Shown here piece by piece: positions 36,285-47,230 of a stretch of 64,000 bases of DNA (the stretch's first letter is position 1; each line of letters begins with the position of its first letter). The stretch is from assembly GCA_965260995.1 (NCBI GenBank), contig CBDHCD010000001.1:124001-188000 (forward strand), written 5' to 3'. Below the pieces are notes generated by a model, which saw only the letters and a program-made list of their open reading frames with translations, was not told where the DNA came from and did not search any database. The DNA is from JBBROS01 sp965260995 (lineage in GTDB: Bacteria > Pseudomonadota > Alphaproteobacteria > Acetobacterales > Acetobacteraceae). The position numbers and the translations under genes were made by a program.

Positions 36285-36429
36285 GGCGAGCCGGAGCAGC
36301 CACCACGCCATTGATGAGTACGAAAATGTAAACAAATTGAGAATATCTATGCTCTTGTGACTTGCCGACGCCCTCAGGTTGTGGCATTAAGATGTTATTC
36401 AGCTATATCGTGCAGGAGCGAGGTCGATC
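36285..36429 (+). promoter_or_regulatory. AT-rich promoter region of the XRE regulator
   Basis: A 145-base AT-rich gap. One possible promoter pairs TTGTGG (36379-36384) and TATATC (36404-36409) with a wide 19-base spacer. The shared 10-mer TATCGTGCAG lies at 36406-36415 and AGGAG follows. Confidence 0.4.
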
Positions 36430-36891
36430 ATGTTGGCGCAGGCGAATGCCAGCCCTGAGAAGGACAGCGGGCCCAGCCCGATCGACGCGCACGTCGGATC
36501 GCGCATCAGGCTGCGCCGGACGTTGCTGGGCATGTCGCAGGAGCGCCTGGGCGACGCGCTCGGGCTGACGTTCCAGCAGGTGCAGAAGTACGAGCGCGGC
36601 GTCAACCGGGTCGGCGCGTCACGCTTGTTCGACTTGTCGCGCGTGCTGGACGTGTCGATCAGCTTCTTCTTCGACGACATGCCGGAGCAGTTGGCCGGGA
36701 TGCACGGCACCGGCCACATGACGCACGCGGCGGGCGGCTTCGCCGAGCGGCAGGACTCGTTCGGCGCCGACGAGGCGCTCAACCGGCGCGAAACGCTGGA
36801 ACTGGTGCGGGCCTACTACCGCATTACGGACCCGGCGGTGCGCAAGCGGGTGTTCGACCTGGTGAAGACGATGGGCCCGCCGGAAACCTGA
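36430..36891 (+). CDS. XRE-family helix-turn-helix regulator
   Basis: About 153 residues. The HTH_3 domain covers about 20-80: IRLRRTLLGMSQERLGDALG, then LTFQQVQKYERGVNRVGASR and LFDLSRVLDVSISFFF. The C-terminal third (LELVRAYYRITDPAVRKRVFDLVKTM) is typical of the alphaproteobacterial regulators often placed after lnt. Its targets are unknown. AGGAG precedes the ATG at 36430. The strongly AT-rich upstream region suggests its own promoter. Confidence 0.88.
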   Translation: MLAQANASPEKDSGPSPIDAHVGSRIRLRRTLLGMSQERLGDALGLTFQQVQKYERGVNRVGASRLFDLSRVLDVSISFFFDDMPEQLAGMHGTGHMTHAAGGFAERQDSFGADEALNRRETLELVRAYYRITDPAVRKRVFDLVKTMGPPET

Positions 36892-36984
36892 GCCGGTCGT
36901 GCTTGCCCCCTCCGGCAGACCGCGCCCTGGCCGTTCAGATTCGCGGACAGGGCACGGCCGTCAGGGAAACGGGTTGGGGGGACC

Positions 36985-37326
36985 TTACTGCTTGGTCGAG
37001 CCGCCGCTGTTGCCGGACTGCTTGCCTGCGGACCCCGAGGCCTGGCTCATCTGGGTGACCGCCGTGACTGAGTCGGGGTTGATCACCATCAGGACCGGAT
37101 GATCCTGCTTGTCGTGAGCGCGGACCAGGAAGGACTGGGGCATCACCTGAACCTGGGTGAAACCCGCCTGCTCCATGTCGGACTTGATCTTCTGCTGCAG
37201 CGCCGGGGTGTTTTGCTGATCGGCGCTCAAGGATGAGAAGCCGCTCGGCTGCTGCGTCGATTGGGCAGCGGCGGGCAGCGCGAAGGCGAGGGTCAGGCCG
37301 ATGGCGGCCAGAAGCTTCGAGGTCAT
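36985..37326 (-). CDS. Small exported protein of unknown function
   Basis: About 113 residues. The ATG at 37326 follows AGGATA and starts a signal peptide (LLAAIGLTLAFALPAAAQ, cleavage near residue 22). The mature part of about 90 residues has DQQNTPALQQKIKSDMEQAG, then FTQVQVMPQSFLVRAHDK and HPVLMVINPDSVTAV, a short alpha-beta pattern ending in a Ser/Gly-rich tail. I do not recognise a family. It stands alone, probably periplasmic. Confidence 0.72.
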   Translation of the reverse strand: MTSKLLAAIGLTLAFALPAAAQSTQQPSGFSSLSADQQNTPALQQKIKSDMEQAGFTQVQVMPQSFLVRAHDKQDHPVLMVINPDSVTAVTQMSQASGSAGKQSGNSGGSTKQ

Positions 37327-37486
37327 GGCGGTATCCTGTCGGTCGCTTGTGACGCCGTCCCCGGCCGGGCCGGAAACAACGAGCCTGCAACCGCCGATCA
37401 TCCGCTTGGTTCTCGTCCGGCGATGACACGCGTGGTTGAAACCATGCACGTCCGCGTGTGATTCATGGCACCCGTGTCATCGTCCG

Positions 37487-38032
37487 TCAGCCGCGCAGTT
37501 GCGGGTTGTCGAACACCGGGTTGCGGCGGCGGTACAGGGCGTCGCGCAACGCGGCGGCCAGGCTCCGTTTCTCCTCCTCTCCCAGGTCGGCGCCCACTTC
37601 GAGCCGCCGCCCGCGCTCGATCATCAGCAAGGCCGGCGCGCGTCCCGGGCGCTCTTCCAGCAATGCCTGCAACCAGGCCTGGCCCAGCCGCCGTTCCGAA
37701 CGGCGGCCGGCCGGGTCGGTGCGGATCACCAGCAACCCGGCGTCGGACAGCAGCAGCCGCTCGGTCGTGTGCCGCTGGCGCGCGTTGCGGCGCAGCAGGA
37801 CGATGGCGAGCAGCATCTCGGCCCCGTTGAAGCCGATGACCGGCCAGGCGCCGATCAGCCACAGGCCGGTGGAGACGCCGCCGCTCAGCAATAGCAGCAC
37901 CGCGATCAGCCGTCGCAGCCCGGCCGGGCTGAGGCTGCGGTGCGGGGTGATCAGCGCTTCGAAGGTGACCGCGTCGGCCGTGCCGTCGGGCTGGCGGCCG
38001 GGCGCGCCGTCGGGTTCACCGTCCTGGGACAT
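37487..38032 (-). CDS. DUF2244-family inner-membrane protein
   Basis: About 181 residues. The DUF2244 pattern is seen: an opening FEALITPHRSLSPAGL, two adjacent membrane segments (about 42-85: LIAVLLLLSGGVSTGLWLIG and GFNGAEMLLAIVLL), then a cytoplasmic beta domain. The first 20 residues are hydrophilic and variable. No biochemical role is known. It diverges from mdh; the 154 bases between them should hold both promoters. Confidence 0.83.
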   Translation of the reverse strand: MSQDGEPDGAPGRQPDGTADAVTFEALITPHRSLSPAGLRRLIAVLLLLSGGVSTGLWLIGAWPVIGFNGAEMLLAIVLLRRNARQRHTTERLLLSDAGLLVIRTDPAGRRSERRLGQAWLQALLEERPGRAPALLMIERGRRLEVGADLGEEEKRSLAAALRDALYRRRNPVFDNPQLRG

Positions 38033-38186
38033 GCACGCAATCTGGACCGGCGGGCGGCGAAGGCAATGACAAAACCGCCGCCACGGGTTGCCCGGATCGG
38101 ACCGATGGAGTAACCACCCCCCGGCATTCCGAGCCCCCGGGCGCCCCGCCTGGCCCGCCCGGGGCGCGACGACGGGAATGAAACAG

Positions 38187-39140
38187 ATGGCACGCAGCAA
38201 GATCGCCCTGATCGGCGCCGGCAACATCGGTGGCACGCTCGCCCACATGATCGGGCTGAAGGAGTTGGGCGACGTCGCGCTGTTCGACGTGTTCGGCGGC
38301 GTGGCGGCGGGCAAGGCGCTCGACCTGATGCAGTCCGGCCCGGTCGACGGCTTCGACAGCCAGATGGTGGGCGGCAGCGACTACGCCGCCATCGAGGGCG
38401 CCGACGTGGTGATCGTCACCGCCGGGTTCCCGCGCCAGCCGGGCATGAGCCGCGACGACCTGGTGGCCAAGAACGCCGAGGTGATCGCGACGGTCGCGGA
38501 CGGCATCAAGACGCACTGCCCCGGCGCGTTCGTCATCGTCATCACCAACCCGCTCGACGCCATGGTGTGGGTGATGCAGCAGAAGTCGGGCCTGCCGCCG
38601 CACATGGTGGTGGGCATGGCCGGCGTGCTGGACAGCTCGCGCTTCCGCCTGTTCCTGGCGCACGAGTTCGGGGTCTCGGTCGAGGACGTGACGGCGTTCG
38701 TGCTGGGCGGCCACGGCGACACGATGGTGCCGCTGGTGCGCTACAGCACGGTCGCCGGCATCCCGGTGCCGGACCTGGTCGAGATGGGCTGGACGACGCA
38801 GGACAAGGTGGACGCCATCGTCAAGCGCACGGCCAACGGCGGCGGCGAGATCGTCAAGCTGCTGGAGCGCGGCAGCGCGTTCTACGCCCCGGCGGCCAGC
38901 GCCATCGCCATGGCCGAGAGCTTCCTCAAGGACAAGAAGCGCGTGCTGCCGGCGGCGGCGCACCTGTCCGGCCAGTACGGCGTCAAGGACCTCTACGTCG
39001 GCGTGCCGGTGGTGATCGGCGCGGGCGGGGTGGAGCGGGTGGTCGAGATCAAGCTCGACGCCGAGGAGCAGGCGGCGTTCGACAAGAGCTGCGCCAGCGT
39101 GCGGGAACTGATCGACGCGAGCCGCAAGCTGGTCGGCTGA
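38187..39140 (+). CDS. mdh: Malate dehydrogenase
   Basis: About 317 residues, lactate-dehydrogenase-like subtype usual in alphaproteobacteria. The NAD motif LIGAGNIGGTLAHM starts at residue 8. The active-site loop is in AGFPRQPGMSRDDL and the catalytic histidine in LGGHGDTMVPLV. It oxidises malate to oxaloacetate. ATG 38187 (MARSKIAL) matches the family N terminus better than ATG 38178. sucA follows after 109 bases with no sucCD between. Confidence 0.94.
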   Translation: MARSKIALIGAGNIGGTLAHMIGLKELGDVALFDVFGGVAAGKALDLMQSGPVDGFDSQMVGGSDYAAIEGADVVIVTAGFPRQPGMSRDDLVAKNAEVIATVADGIKTHCPGAFVIVITNPLDAMVWVMQQKSGLPPHMVVGMAGVLDSSRFRLFLAHEFGVSVEDVTAFVLGGHGDTMVPLVRYSTVAGIPVPDLVEMGWTTQDKVDAIVKRTANGGGEIVKLLERGSAFYAPAASAIAMAESFLKDKKRVLPAAAHLSGQYGVKDLYVGVPVVIGAGGVERVVEIKLDAEEQAAFDKSCASVRELIDASRKLVG

Positions 39141-39249
39141 GCGGGCCAGGCATGCGTTGAGTGCAACCCTGCCGGCGCATCGGCGGCCAGGCGGCAGGCC
39201 CATCTCCTAGGGGCTGCTTGCCCCGCCCGATTTCCAGACAGAGGCACCC

Positions 39250-42117
39250 ATGCCCGGCATCGACCTGATCGCCTCCGCCTTCAACGGCGCCAACGCCGCG
39301 TTCATCGCTGACCTATACGCCCGCTGGGCACGCCAGCCGTCGAGCGTCGATCCGAGCTTCGCCGAGCTGTTCGAGGCGCTGAACGACGAGGCGCGCGGCG
39401 TGCTGGAGGACGCCTCCGGCGCGTCGTGGTCACCTCGCAGCTACAGCGTCGCCGAGCCGGAGCCGCCGGCCCCCGCGGGCAAGAAGGCGGCCGCCGCGGG
39501 CGGCTTCACCGAGGCGCAGGTGCGCGCGGCGGCGCTCGACAGCCTGCGGGCGCTGATGCTGATCCGGGCCTACCGCGTGCGCGGCCACCTGGAAGCGACG
39601 CTCGACCCGCTCGGGCTGCAAACGCCGGGCTCGCATTCCGAGCTCGACCCGGCGGCCTACGGCTTCGGCGCCGAGGACATGGACCGCCCGATCTTCATCG
39701 ACGGGGTGCTGGGCCGGGACAGCGCCACGGTGCGCGAGATCATCGGCATCGTCCGCGCCAGCTATTGCGGGCCGATCGGCGTCGAGTTCATGCACATCCA
39801 GGACCCGGAGCAGAAAACCTGGATCCAGCGCCGCATCGAGGGCGCGCCCTGGACGACGGGCTTCGACGCCGAAGCCAAGCGCACCATCCTGCGGCAACTG
39901 ACGGAGGCGGAAGGGTTCGAGACCTTCTGCCAGCGCCGCTACGTCGGCACCAAGAGGTTCGGGCTGGAAGGCGGCGAGGTGACGATCCCGGCCCTGCACG
40001 CGATCATCGACGTCGCGGCGCGGGACGGAGTCAATGAGGTCGTCATCGGGATGCCGCACCGGGGGCGGCTGAACACGCTGGTCAACATCCTGCAGAAGCC
40101 GTTCACCGCGGTGTTCAGCGAGTTCGGCGGCGAGAGCTTCAAGCCCGAGGACGTGCAAGGCTCGGGCGACGTCAAGTACCACCTCGGCACCAGCACGGAC
40201 GTGGAGATCGCCGGGCACGCGGTCCACCTGTCGTTGCAGCCGAACCCGAGCCACCTGGAAGCGGTCGATCCGGTGGTGGTCGGCAAGGTGCGGGCGCGGC
40301 AGGACGAGGCCGGCGACACGCGGGCGCGGCGCAGCGTGATGGGCGTGATCATGCACGGCGACGCGGCGTTCGCCGGGCAGGGCCTGGTCTACGAGACGTT
40401 GGCGATGAGCCAGTTGATCGGCTACCGCACCGGCGGCACCGTGCACCTGGTGGTCAACAACCAGATCGGCTTCACGACGGTGCCGGCGCACGCCTACTCT
40501 GGGATGTATTGCACCGACATCGCCAAGAGCGTGCAGTGCCCGATCCTGCACGTGAACGGCGACGAGCCGGAGGCGGTGATCTTCTGCGCCCGCTTCGCCG
40601 CCGAGTTCCGGATGCGGTTCGGCACCGACATCGTGCTCGACATCGTGTGCTACCGCCGGCACGGCCACAACGAGACCGACGAGCCGGCGTTCACGCAGCC
40701 GATCATGTATCGCGCCATCAAGGACCGGCCGACGATCCGCAGCCTCTACGCCGACCGCCTCGCCGCCGAGGGCTCGGTGCCGGCCGAGGAGGCCAAGCGC
40801 CTGTGGGACGGGTTCCAGTCCACGTTGGAGGACGCGTTCAAGGCGGCGCAGGGCTATAAGCCGAACAAGGCCGACTGGCTCGAAGGCCACTGGGCCGGGC
40901 TGAAGCAGGCCGACCAGGGCGATGAGCGGCAGGAGGCCGCGACGGGCCTGTCCGCGGAGCGGCTGCGCCAGGTTGGGCGGGCATTGTCCACGCCGCCCGC
41001 CGATTTCGACCTCAACCCCAAGATCGCGCGCCAGCTCGAAGCCAAGCGGGTGATGTTCGAGAGCGGCGAGGGCATCGACTGGGCGACCGGCGAGGCGCTG
41101 GCGTTCGGCGGCTTGCTGCTGGAAGGCAGCCGGGTGCGGCTGTCGGGCGAGGACTGCCAGCGCGGCACGTTCAGCCAGCGCCACGCCGTGCTGGTCGATC
41201 AATCGAACCAGAACGAGTACGTGCCGCTCAACAACATCGCGCCCGACCAGGAGAAGATCGACGTCTTCAACTCGCTGCTCAGCGAAGCGGGCGTGCTGGG
41301 CTTCGAGTACGGCTACACGCTCGCCGACCCGAAGGTGCTGGTGTTGTGGGAAGCGCAGTTCGGCGACTTCGCCAACGGGGCGCAGGTGATCATCGACCAG
41401 TTCATCGCCAGCGGCGAGACTAAGTGGCTGCGCATGAGCGGGCTGACGTTGCTGCTGCCGCACGGGCACGAGGGGCAGGGGCCGGAGCACAGCAGCGCGC
41501 GGCTGGAGCGCTACCTGCAGCTCTGCGCCGAGCGCAACATGACGGTGTGCAACCTGACCACGCCGGCCAACTACTTCCACGCGCTGCGCCGGCAGTTGAA
41601 GCGCAACTTCCGCAAGCCCCTGGTGATCATGACGCCCAAGAGCCTGTTGCGGCACAAGCAGGCGGTCAGCCGCCTGTCGGAGATGGGGGAGGACAGCCAT
41701 TTCCGGTTCGTCATCCCGGACGCCGACGTGACGGGCGAGAAGCCGGTCAAGCGCGTCGTGCTGAGCAGCGGCAAGGTTTACTACGACCTGCTGGCCGAGC
41801 GGCAGGACAAGGGCGTGGACGACGTCGCCCTCGTGCGGCTGGAGCAGATCTACCCGTTCCCGGAGCGCACCCTGGTCGAGACGCTGCGGCCTTACGGGGA
41901 CGCCGAGGTGGTGTGGTGCCAGGAGGAGCCGGCCAACAACGGGGCCTGGACCTTCGTCGACCGCCGGATCGAGGCGGTGCTGGCCCAGGTGGGCGGCGCG
42001 GCGCGGCGGCCGACCTACGTCGGGCGCGAGGCCGCCGCCAGCCCGGCCACCGGCCTCGCCAAGGTGCACGCCCAGCAGCAGCAGGCGCTGGTGCGGCAGG
42101 CGCTCGGCCTCGAATAG
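39250..42117 (+). CDS. sucA: 2-oxoglutarate dehydrogenase E1 component
   Basis: 955 residues. The N terminus has the E1o pattern (FNGANAAFIADLYARW). The thiamine diphosphate site is in HGDAAFAGQGLVYETLAM and VNNQIGFTT. The transketolase-like C-terminal half has FSQRHAVLVDQ and LLPHGHEGQGPEHSSARLER. It decarboxylates 2-oxoglutarate and passes succinyl to the E2 lipoamide. It is followed by sucB after 18 bases and then lpdA, the complete oxoglutarate dehydrogenase set. Confidence 0.96.
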   Translation: MPGIDLIASAFNGANAAFIADLYARWARQPSSVDPSFAELFEALNDEARGVLEDASGASWSPRSYSVAEPEPPAPAGKKAAAAGGFTEAQVRAAALDSLRALMLIRAYRVRGHLEATLDPLGLQTPGSHSELDPAAYGFGAEDMDRPIFIDGVLGRDSATVREIIGIVRASYCGPIGVEFMHIQDPEQKTWIQRRIEGAPWTTGFDAEAKRTILRQLTEAEGFETFCQRRYVGTKRFGLEGGEVTIPALHAIIDVAARDGVNEVVIGMPHRGRLNTLVNILQKPFTAVFSEFGGESFKPEDVQGSGDVKYHLGTSTDVEIAGHAVHLSLQPNPSHLEAVDPVVVGKVRARQDEAGDTRARRSVMGVIMHGDAAFAGQGLVYETLAMSQLIGYRTGGTVHLVVNNQIGFTTVPAHAYSGMYCTDIAKSVQCPILHVNGDEPEAVIFCARFAAEFRMRFGTDIVLDIVCYRRHGHNETDEPAFTQPIMYRAIKDRPTIRSLYADRLAAEGSVPAEEAKRLWDGFQSTLEDAFKAAQGYKPNKADWLEGHWAGLKQADQGDERQEAATGLSAERLRQVGRALSTPPADFDLNPKIARQLEAKRVMFESGEGIDWATGEALAFGGLLLEGSRVRLSGEDCQRGTFSQRHAVLVDQSNQNEYVPLNNIAPDQEKIDVFNSLLSEAGVLGFEYGYTLADPKVLVLWEAQFGDFANGAQVIIDQFIASGETKWLRMSGLTLLLPHGHEGQGPEHSSARLERYLQLCAERNMTVCNLTTPANYFHALRRQLKRNFRKPLVIMTPKSLLRHKQAVSRLSEMGEDSHFRFVIPDADVTGEKPVKRVVLSSGKVYYDLLAERQDKGVDDVALVRLEQIYPFPERTLVETLRPYGDAEVVWCQEEPANNGAWTFVDRRIEAVLAQVGGAARRPTYVGREAAASPATGLAKVHAQQQQALVRQALGLE

Positions 42118-42135
42118 GAACTGAGGAAGCAGGCA

Positions 42136-43431
42136 ATGAGCACCGAGATCAAGGTCCCCACGCTCGGCGAGAGCGTGACCACCGCGACGGTGGCGCGCTG
42201 GCTCAAGAAGGCGGGCGAGGCGGTGGCTCTCGACGAGCCGGTGGTCGAGCTCGAGACCGATAAGGTGACGGTCGAGGTGCCAGCGCCCGGCGCGGGGACG
42301 CTGGCCAACATCCAGGCCGAGGAAGGGGCCGAGGTCGGCGTCGGCGCGGTGCTGGCGTTGCTGGAAGCCGGGGACGCCAAGCCGGCGGCCTCCCCCCAGC
42401 CCGCGGCGGCGCCGCCGGCGGCCAAGGCCAACCCCGGCGTCAACCCGCCGCCGCAGCCGCGCGGCCCGGTGTCGCGCCCGGCGACGCCGCCAGCCGCCGC
42501 CGCGTCGGAGGCTGCCGCCACCCGGGCCGCCGCGCCGGTGTCGTCGCCCGAGCACCCGCCGATGCCCTCCGCGGCCAAGATGATGCAGGAGCGCGGCATC
42601 GAGGCCGGCGGCGTGCCCGGCACCGGCAAGGACGGCCGCGTCACCAAAGGCGACGTGCTGCAGTTCCTGGACCGGCCCGCGCCGGCCGCGCCGCCAGCCG
42701 CCCCGGCGCGCGCCGCCCGGGCCGAGGACGCGCGCGAGGAACGGGTCAAGATGACCCGGCTGCGCCGCACCATCGCCCAGCGGCTGAAGGAGGCGCAGAA
42801 CACCGCCGCCATGCTGACCACCTTCAACGAGGTGGACATGACGGCGGCCATGGCCTTGCGCGCCGAGTACAAGGACGCCTTCGAGAAGAAGCACGGTGGC
42901 GTGCGGCTCGGCTTCATGTCGTTCTTCGTGCGCGCTTGCGTCGCCGCGTTGCAGGAGTTCCCCGCGGTCAACGCCGAGATCGACGGCGACGAGATCGTCT
43001 ACAAGCGGTTCGTCCACATGGGCATCGCGGTCGGCGGCGCGAACGGGCTCGTGGTGCCGGTGGTGCGCGACGCCGACCAGATGGGCTTCGCCGCCATCGA
43101 GCGCGCGATCGGCGACTTCGGCCGCCGCGCCCGCGACGGCCAGCTCAAGCTGGAGGAGCTGGGTGGCGGCAGCTTCACCATCACCAACGGCGGCGTCTAC
43201 GGCAGCCTGATGAGCACGCCGATCCTGAACGCGCCGCAGTCCGGCATCCTGGGGATGCACAAGATCCAGGACCGGCCGATGGCGGTCGGCGGCAAGGTCG
43301 AGATCAGGCCGATGATGTACCTGGCGCTGTCCTACGACCACCGCATCGTCGACGGCCGCGAGGCGGTCAGCTTCCTGGTGCGGGTGAAGGAAGGCGTCGA
43401 GGACCCGCGCCGGCTGTTGCTGGACTTGTAG
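42136..43431 (+). CDS. sucB: 2-oxoglutarate dehydrogenase E2 (dihydrolipoamide succinyltransferase)
   Basis: 431 residues. A single lipoyl domain (1-75) has the lipoylated K43 in ETDKVTVEV. An Ala/Pro-rich linker leads to the E3-binding domain (MPSAAKMMQERGIEAGGVPG). The catalytic domain ends with LSYDHRIVDGREAVSFL, giving H402 and D406. It transfers succinyl from lipoamide to CoA. GAGGAAGCAGGCA precedes the ATG. All essential residues are present. Confidence 0.96.
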   Translation: MSTEIKVPTLGESVTTATVARWLKKAGEAVALDEPVVELETDKVTVEVPAPGAGTLANIQAEEGAEVGVGAVLALLEAGDAKPAASPQPAAAPPAAKANPGVNPPPQPRGPVSRPATPPAAAASEAAATRAAAPVSSPEHPPMPSAAKMMQERGIEAGGVPGTGKDGRVTKGDVLQFLDRPAPAAPPAAPARAARAEDAREERVKMTRLRRTIAQRLKEAQNTAAMLTTFNEVDMTAAMALRAEYKDAFEKKHGGVRLGFMSFFVRACVAALQEFPAVNAEIDGDEIVYKRFVHMGIAVGGANGLVVPVVRDADQMGFAAIERAIGDFGRRARDGQLKLEELGGGSFTITNGGVYGSLMSTPILNAPQSGILGMHKIQDRPMAVGGKVEIRPMMYLALSYDHRIVDGREAVSFLVRVKEGVEDPRRLLLDL

Positions 43432-43533
43432 GCCGGGCGACGCCACATCTGTCCGAGGCGTGGCGTCCGAGGCGTGGCGGCATCGCCGTCCCGGGCGGCC
43501 ACGCCGCTTGATCCCTTCAGGGTGGATAGATCC

Positions 43534-44924
<1,391 letters not shown>

Positions 44925-44925
<1 letters not shown>

Positions 44926-45413
44926 TGTCGATCGAACCCTCCAAGGACCACGTCTACGCCGTCACCGTCACCTGGACCGGCAACACCGGCACCGGCACCT
45001 CCGCCTACCGCGATTACGCGCGGGCGCACGAGATCACCATCCCGGGCAAGCCGCCCATCCTCGGCTCGTCCGACCCGGCCTTCCGCGGCGACCGGGCGCG
45101 CTACAATCCCGAGGAGATGCTGGTGTCCTCGCTCTCGACCTGCCACATGCTGTGGTACCTGCACTTCTGCTCGGCCGAGGGCATCGCGGTGTCCGCCTAC
45201 CAGGACCTGGCCGAGGGCGTGATGGTCGAACGGCCGACCGGGGGCGGCAAGTTTGCCGAGGTCGTGTTGCAGCCGGAGATCACGGTGCCGCCCGGCACCG
45301 ACCTCACGCGGGCGCGGGCACTGCACGCTGACGCGCGGGCGGCCTGCTTCATCGCCAACTCCGTCAACTTCCCGGTCCGCCACGAGCCGGTGTTCCTGAT
45401 CGCCGGCGAGTAG
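44925..45413 (+). CDS. OsmC-family peroxiredoxin-like protein
   Basis: About 162 residues. The two reactive cysteines of the family are present in SLSTCHMLWYLHFC and in ARAACFIANSVNFPV. OsmC/Ohr proteins reduce organic hydroperoxides, and in the OsmC branch dihydrolipoamide from E2/E3 is the electron donor. Its position one base into the end of lpdA (TGATG) is therefore meaningful: the reductant source and the peroxidase are co-expressed. This functional link is inference. Confidence 0.87.
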
Positions 45414-45419
45414 CGCCCG

Positions 45420-46433
45420 GTGCTCGCGCTGACGATGGGCGACCCGGCCGGGATCGGCGGCGAGTTGACGCTGAAGGCCTGGGCGGCGCTGCGGCAAGGC
45501 GGCCCCCGCTTCCTGGCGCTCGACGACGCCGACCGCCTGGCCGCGATCGACGCCGCCGTGCCGATCCGCGTCGTCGCCAGCGTGGCGGAGGCCGAGGCGG
45601 CGTTTCCGGAGGCGCTGCCGGTGCTGTCCGCGCCGCTCGCCGCTGCGGCCCGGCCCGGCCATCCCGATCCGGCCAACGCGCCCGCCATCCTCGCCAGCAT
45701 CGAGGCGGGCGTGCGTTTCGCGCAGGACGGCGCGGTGCGGGCGGTGGTGACGAACCCGATCGCCAAATCGGTGCTGTACGCGGCCGGGTTCCAACACCCC
45801 GGCCATACCGAGTTCCTGGCCGCGCTGACCGGCGCCAAGCAGCCGGTGATGATGCTCGCCAACCAGCATCTCCGCGTGGTGCCGGTCACCGTCCACGTCG
45901 CCCTGCGCGCGGCGCTGGACCGGCTGACCATCCCGCTGATCGTGGCGCACGGGCGCATCGCCGCCGCGGCGCTGCGCGAGCGCTTCGGCATCGCCAAGCC
46001 GCGGCTGGCCGTGGCCGGGCTCAACCCGCACGCCGGCGAGGACGGGGCGATGGGCAGCGAGGAGGCGCTGCTGATCCGGCCCGCGGTCCAGGCGCTGCGG
46101 GCGGAGGGCATCGACGCCGCCGGCCCGTTCCCGCCCGACACCATGTTCACCGAGGCGGCGCGGCGCGGCTACGACGCGGCGCTGTGCATGTATCACGACC
46201 AGGCGCTGATCCCGCTCAAGACGCTCGACATGGCGAGCGGCGTCAACGTGACGCTCGGCCTGCCGATCACCCGGACTTCGCCCGACCACGGCACCGCGTT
46301 CGACATCGCCGGCCAGGGCCGGGCCGACCCGTCGAGCCTGATCGCGGCACTGCGGATGGCGGACGCGCTGGGCCAAGCGGGACGCCGGGCGGCGGGCCGA
46401 GGGGCGGGCCGAGGGGCGGGGCAGGCGGCGTGA
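45420..46433 (+). CDS. pdxA: 4-hydroxythreonine-4-phosphate dehydrogenase
   Basis: About 337 residues from a GTG at 45420. The N terminus LALTMGDPAGIGGEL, metal ligands in HPGHTEFLAAL and MYHDQALIPLKTLD, and INVTLGLP-like VNVTLGLPITRTSPDHGTA match PdxA. It supplies the amino-ketone that PdxJ condenses to pyridoxine 5'-phosphate. The last dozen residues are an AGRGAGRGAGQA tail from a 12-bp repeat (46391-46424), absent from the family. Its stop overlaps pdxJ (GTGA). Confidence 0.94.
   Translation: MLALTMGDPAGIGGELTLKAWAALRQGGPRFLALDDADRLAAIDAAVPIRVVASVAEAEAAFPEALPVLSAPLAAAARPGHPDPANAPAILASIEAGVRFAQDGAVRAVVTNPIAKSVLYAAGFQHPGHTEFLAALTGAKQPVMMLANQHLRVVPVTVHVALRAALDRLTIPLIVAHGRIAAAALRERFGIAKPRLAVAGLNPHAGEDGAMGSEEALLIRPAVQALRAEGIDAAGPFPPDTMFTEAARRGYDAALCMYHDQALIPLKTLDMASGVNVTLGLPITRTSPDHGTAFDIAGQGRADPSSLIAALRMADALGQAGRRAAGRGAGRGAGQAA
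46391..46424. repeat. 12-bp tandem repeat at the pdxA 3' end
   Basis: Two exact copies of ggcgggccgagg (46391-46402, 46403-46414) and a partial third. They encode the GRGA-type tail of PdxA just before the pdxJ start, so the repeat also carries the pdxJ ribosome-binding region. Confidence 0.9.
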
Positions 46434-47164
46434 CGATCCGGCTCGGCGTCAACGTCGATCACGTCGCGACGCTCCGCAACGCCCGCGGCGGCGCGCACCC
46501 GGACCCGCTGGCCGCCGCCCTCGTGGCGGTGGGCGCGGGGGCGGACGGCATCACGGTCCACCTGCGCGAGGACCGGCGCCACATCCGCGACGCCGACCTC
46601 GACCAGATCGCCGCCGCGCCCGACATCCGCCTCAACCTGGAAATGGCGGCGACGGACGAGATGGTGACGATCGCGCTGCGCCATCGCCCGCCGGCCTGCT
46701 GCCTGGTGCCGGAGAAGCGGGCCGAGGTGACGACGGAAGGCGGCCTGGACGCGGCCGGGCAGATGGACGCGTTGCGGCCGAAGGTCGCGGCGCTGCGGGC
46801 GGCGGGCATCCGCGTCAGCCTGTTCCTCGACCCCGACCCGCGTCAGTTGGAGGCCGCGGCAACGTTGGGCGCGGCCGTGGTCGAGCTGCACACCGGCGCT
46901 TACGCGGACGGCCACGAGGGCGAATTGGAACGGCTGCGAACCGCGGCGCGCCTGCTGCCTTCGCTCGGCCTCGAATGCCACGCCGGGCACGGCCTGACCT
47001 ACGCCAACGTGCAGGCGGTCGCGGCGCTGCCCGAGGTGACCGAGCTGAACATCGGCCACTTCCTGGTCGGCCAGGCGCTGATGGACGGCTTGCCCGGCGT
47101 CGTGATGCGGATGAAGGCGCTGATGTTGGCCGCCCGGGCCGACGCCGCTTCATCACCTCCGTGA
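46430..47164 (+). CDS. pdxJ: Pyridoxine 5'-phosphate synthase
   Basis: About 244 residues, TIM barrel. The conserved N terminus VNVDHVATLRNARGG, the catalytic glutamate region HLREDRRHIRD, LNLEMAATDEM and the C-terminal NIGHFLVGQAL are intact. It condenses the PdxA product with deoxyxylulose 5-phosphate. GTG start at 46430 inside the pdxA stop makes pdxA-pdxJ a tight two-gene unit for vitamin B6 synthesis. Confidence 0.95.
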   Translation: MTIRLGVNVDHVATLRNARGGAHPDPLAAALVAVGAGADGITVHLREDRRHIRDADLDQIAAAPDIRLNLEMAATDEMVTIALRHRPPACCLVPEKRAEVTTEGGLDAAGQMDALRPKVAALRAAGIRVSLFLDPDPRQLEAAATLGAAVVELHTGAYADGHEGELERLRTAARLLPSLGLECHAGHGLTYANVQAVAALPEVTELNIGHFLVGQALMDGLPGVVMRMKALMLAARADAASSPP

Positions 47165-47230
47165 CCGGCCCGCTCGCGACGGCCGTGGGCTAGTTACGGG
47201 GTCTGGGGCCTCGGCCCCGGCGGGTCGAGC

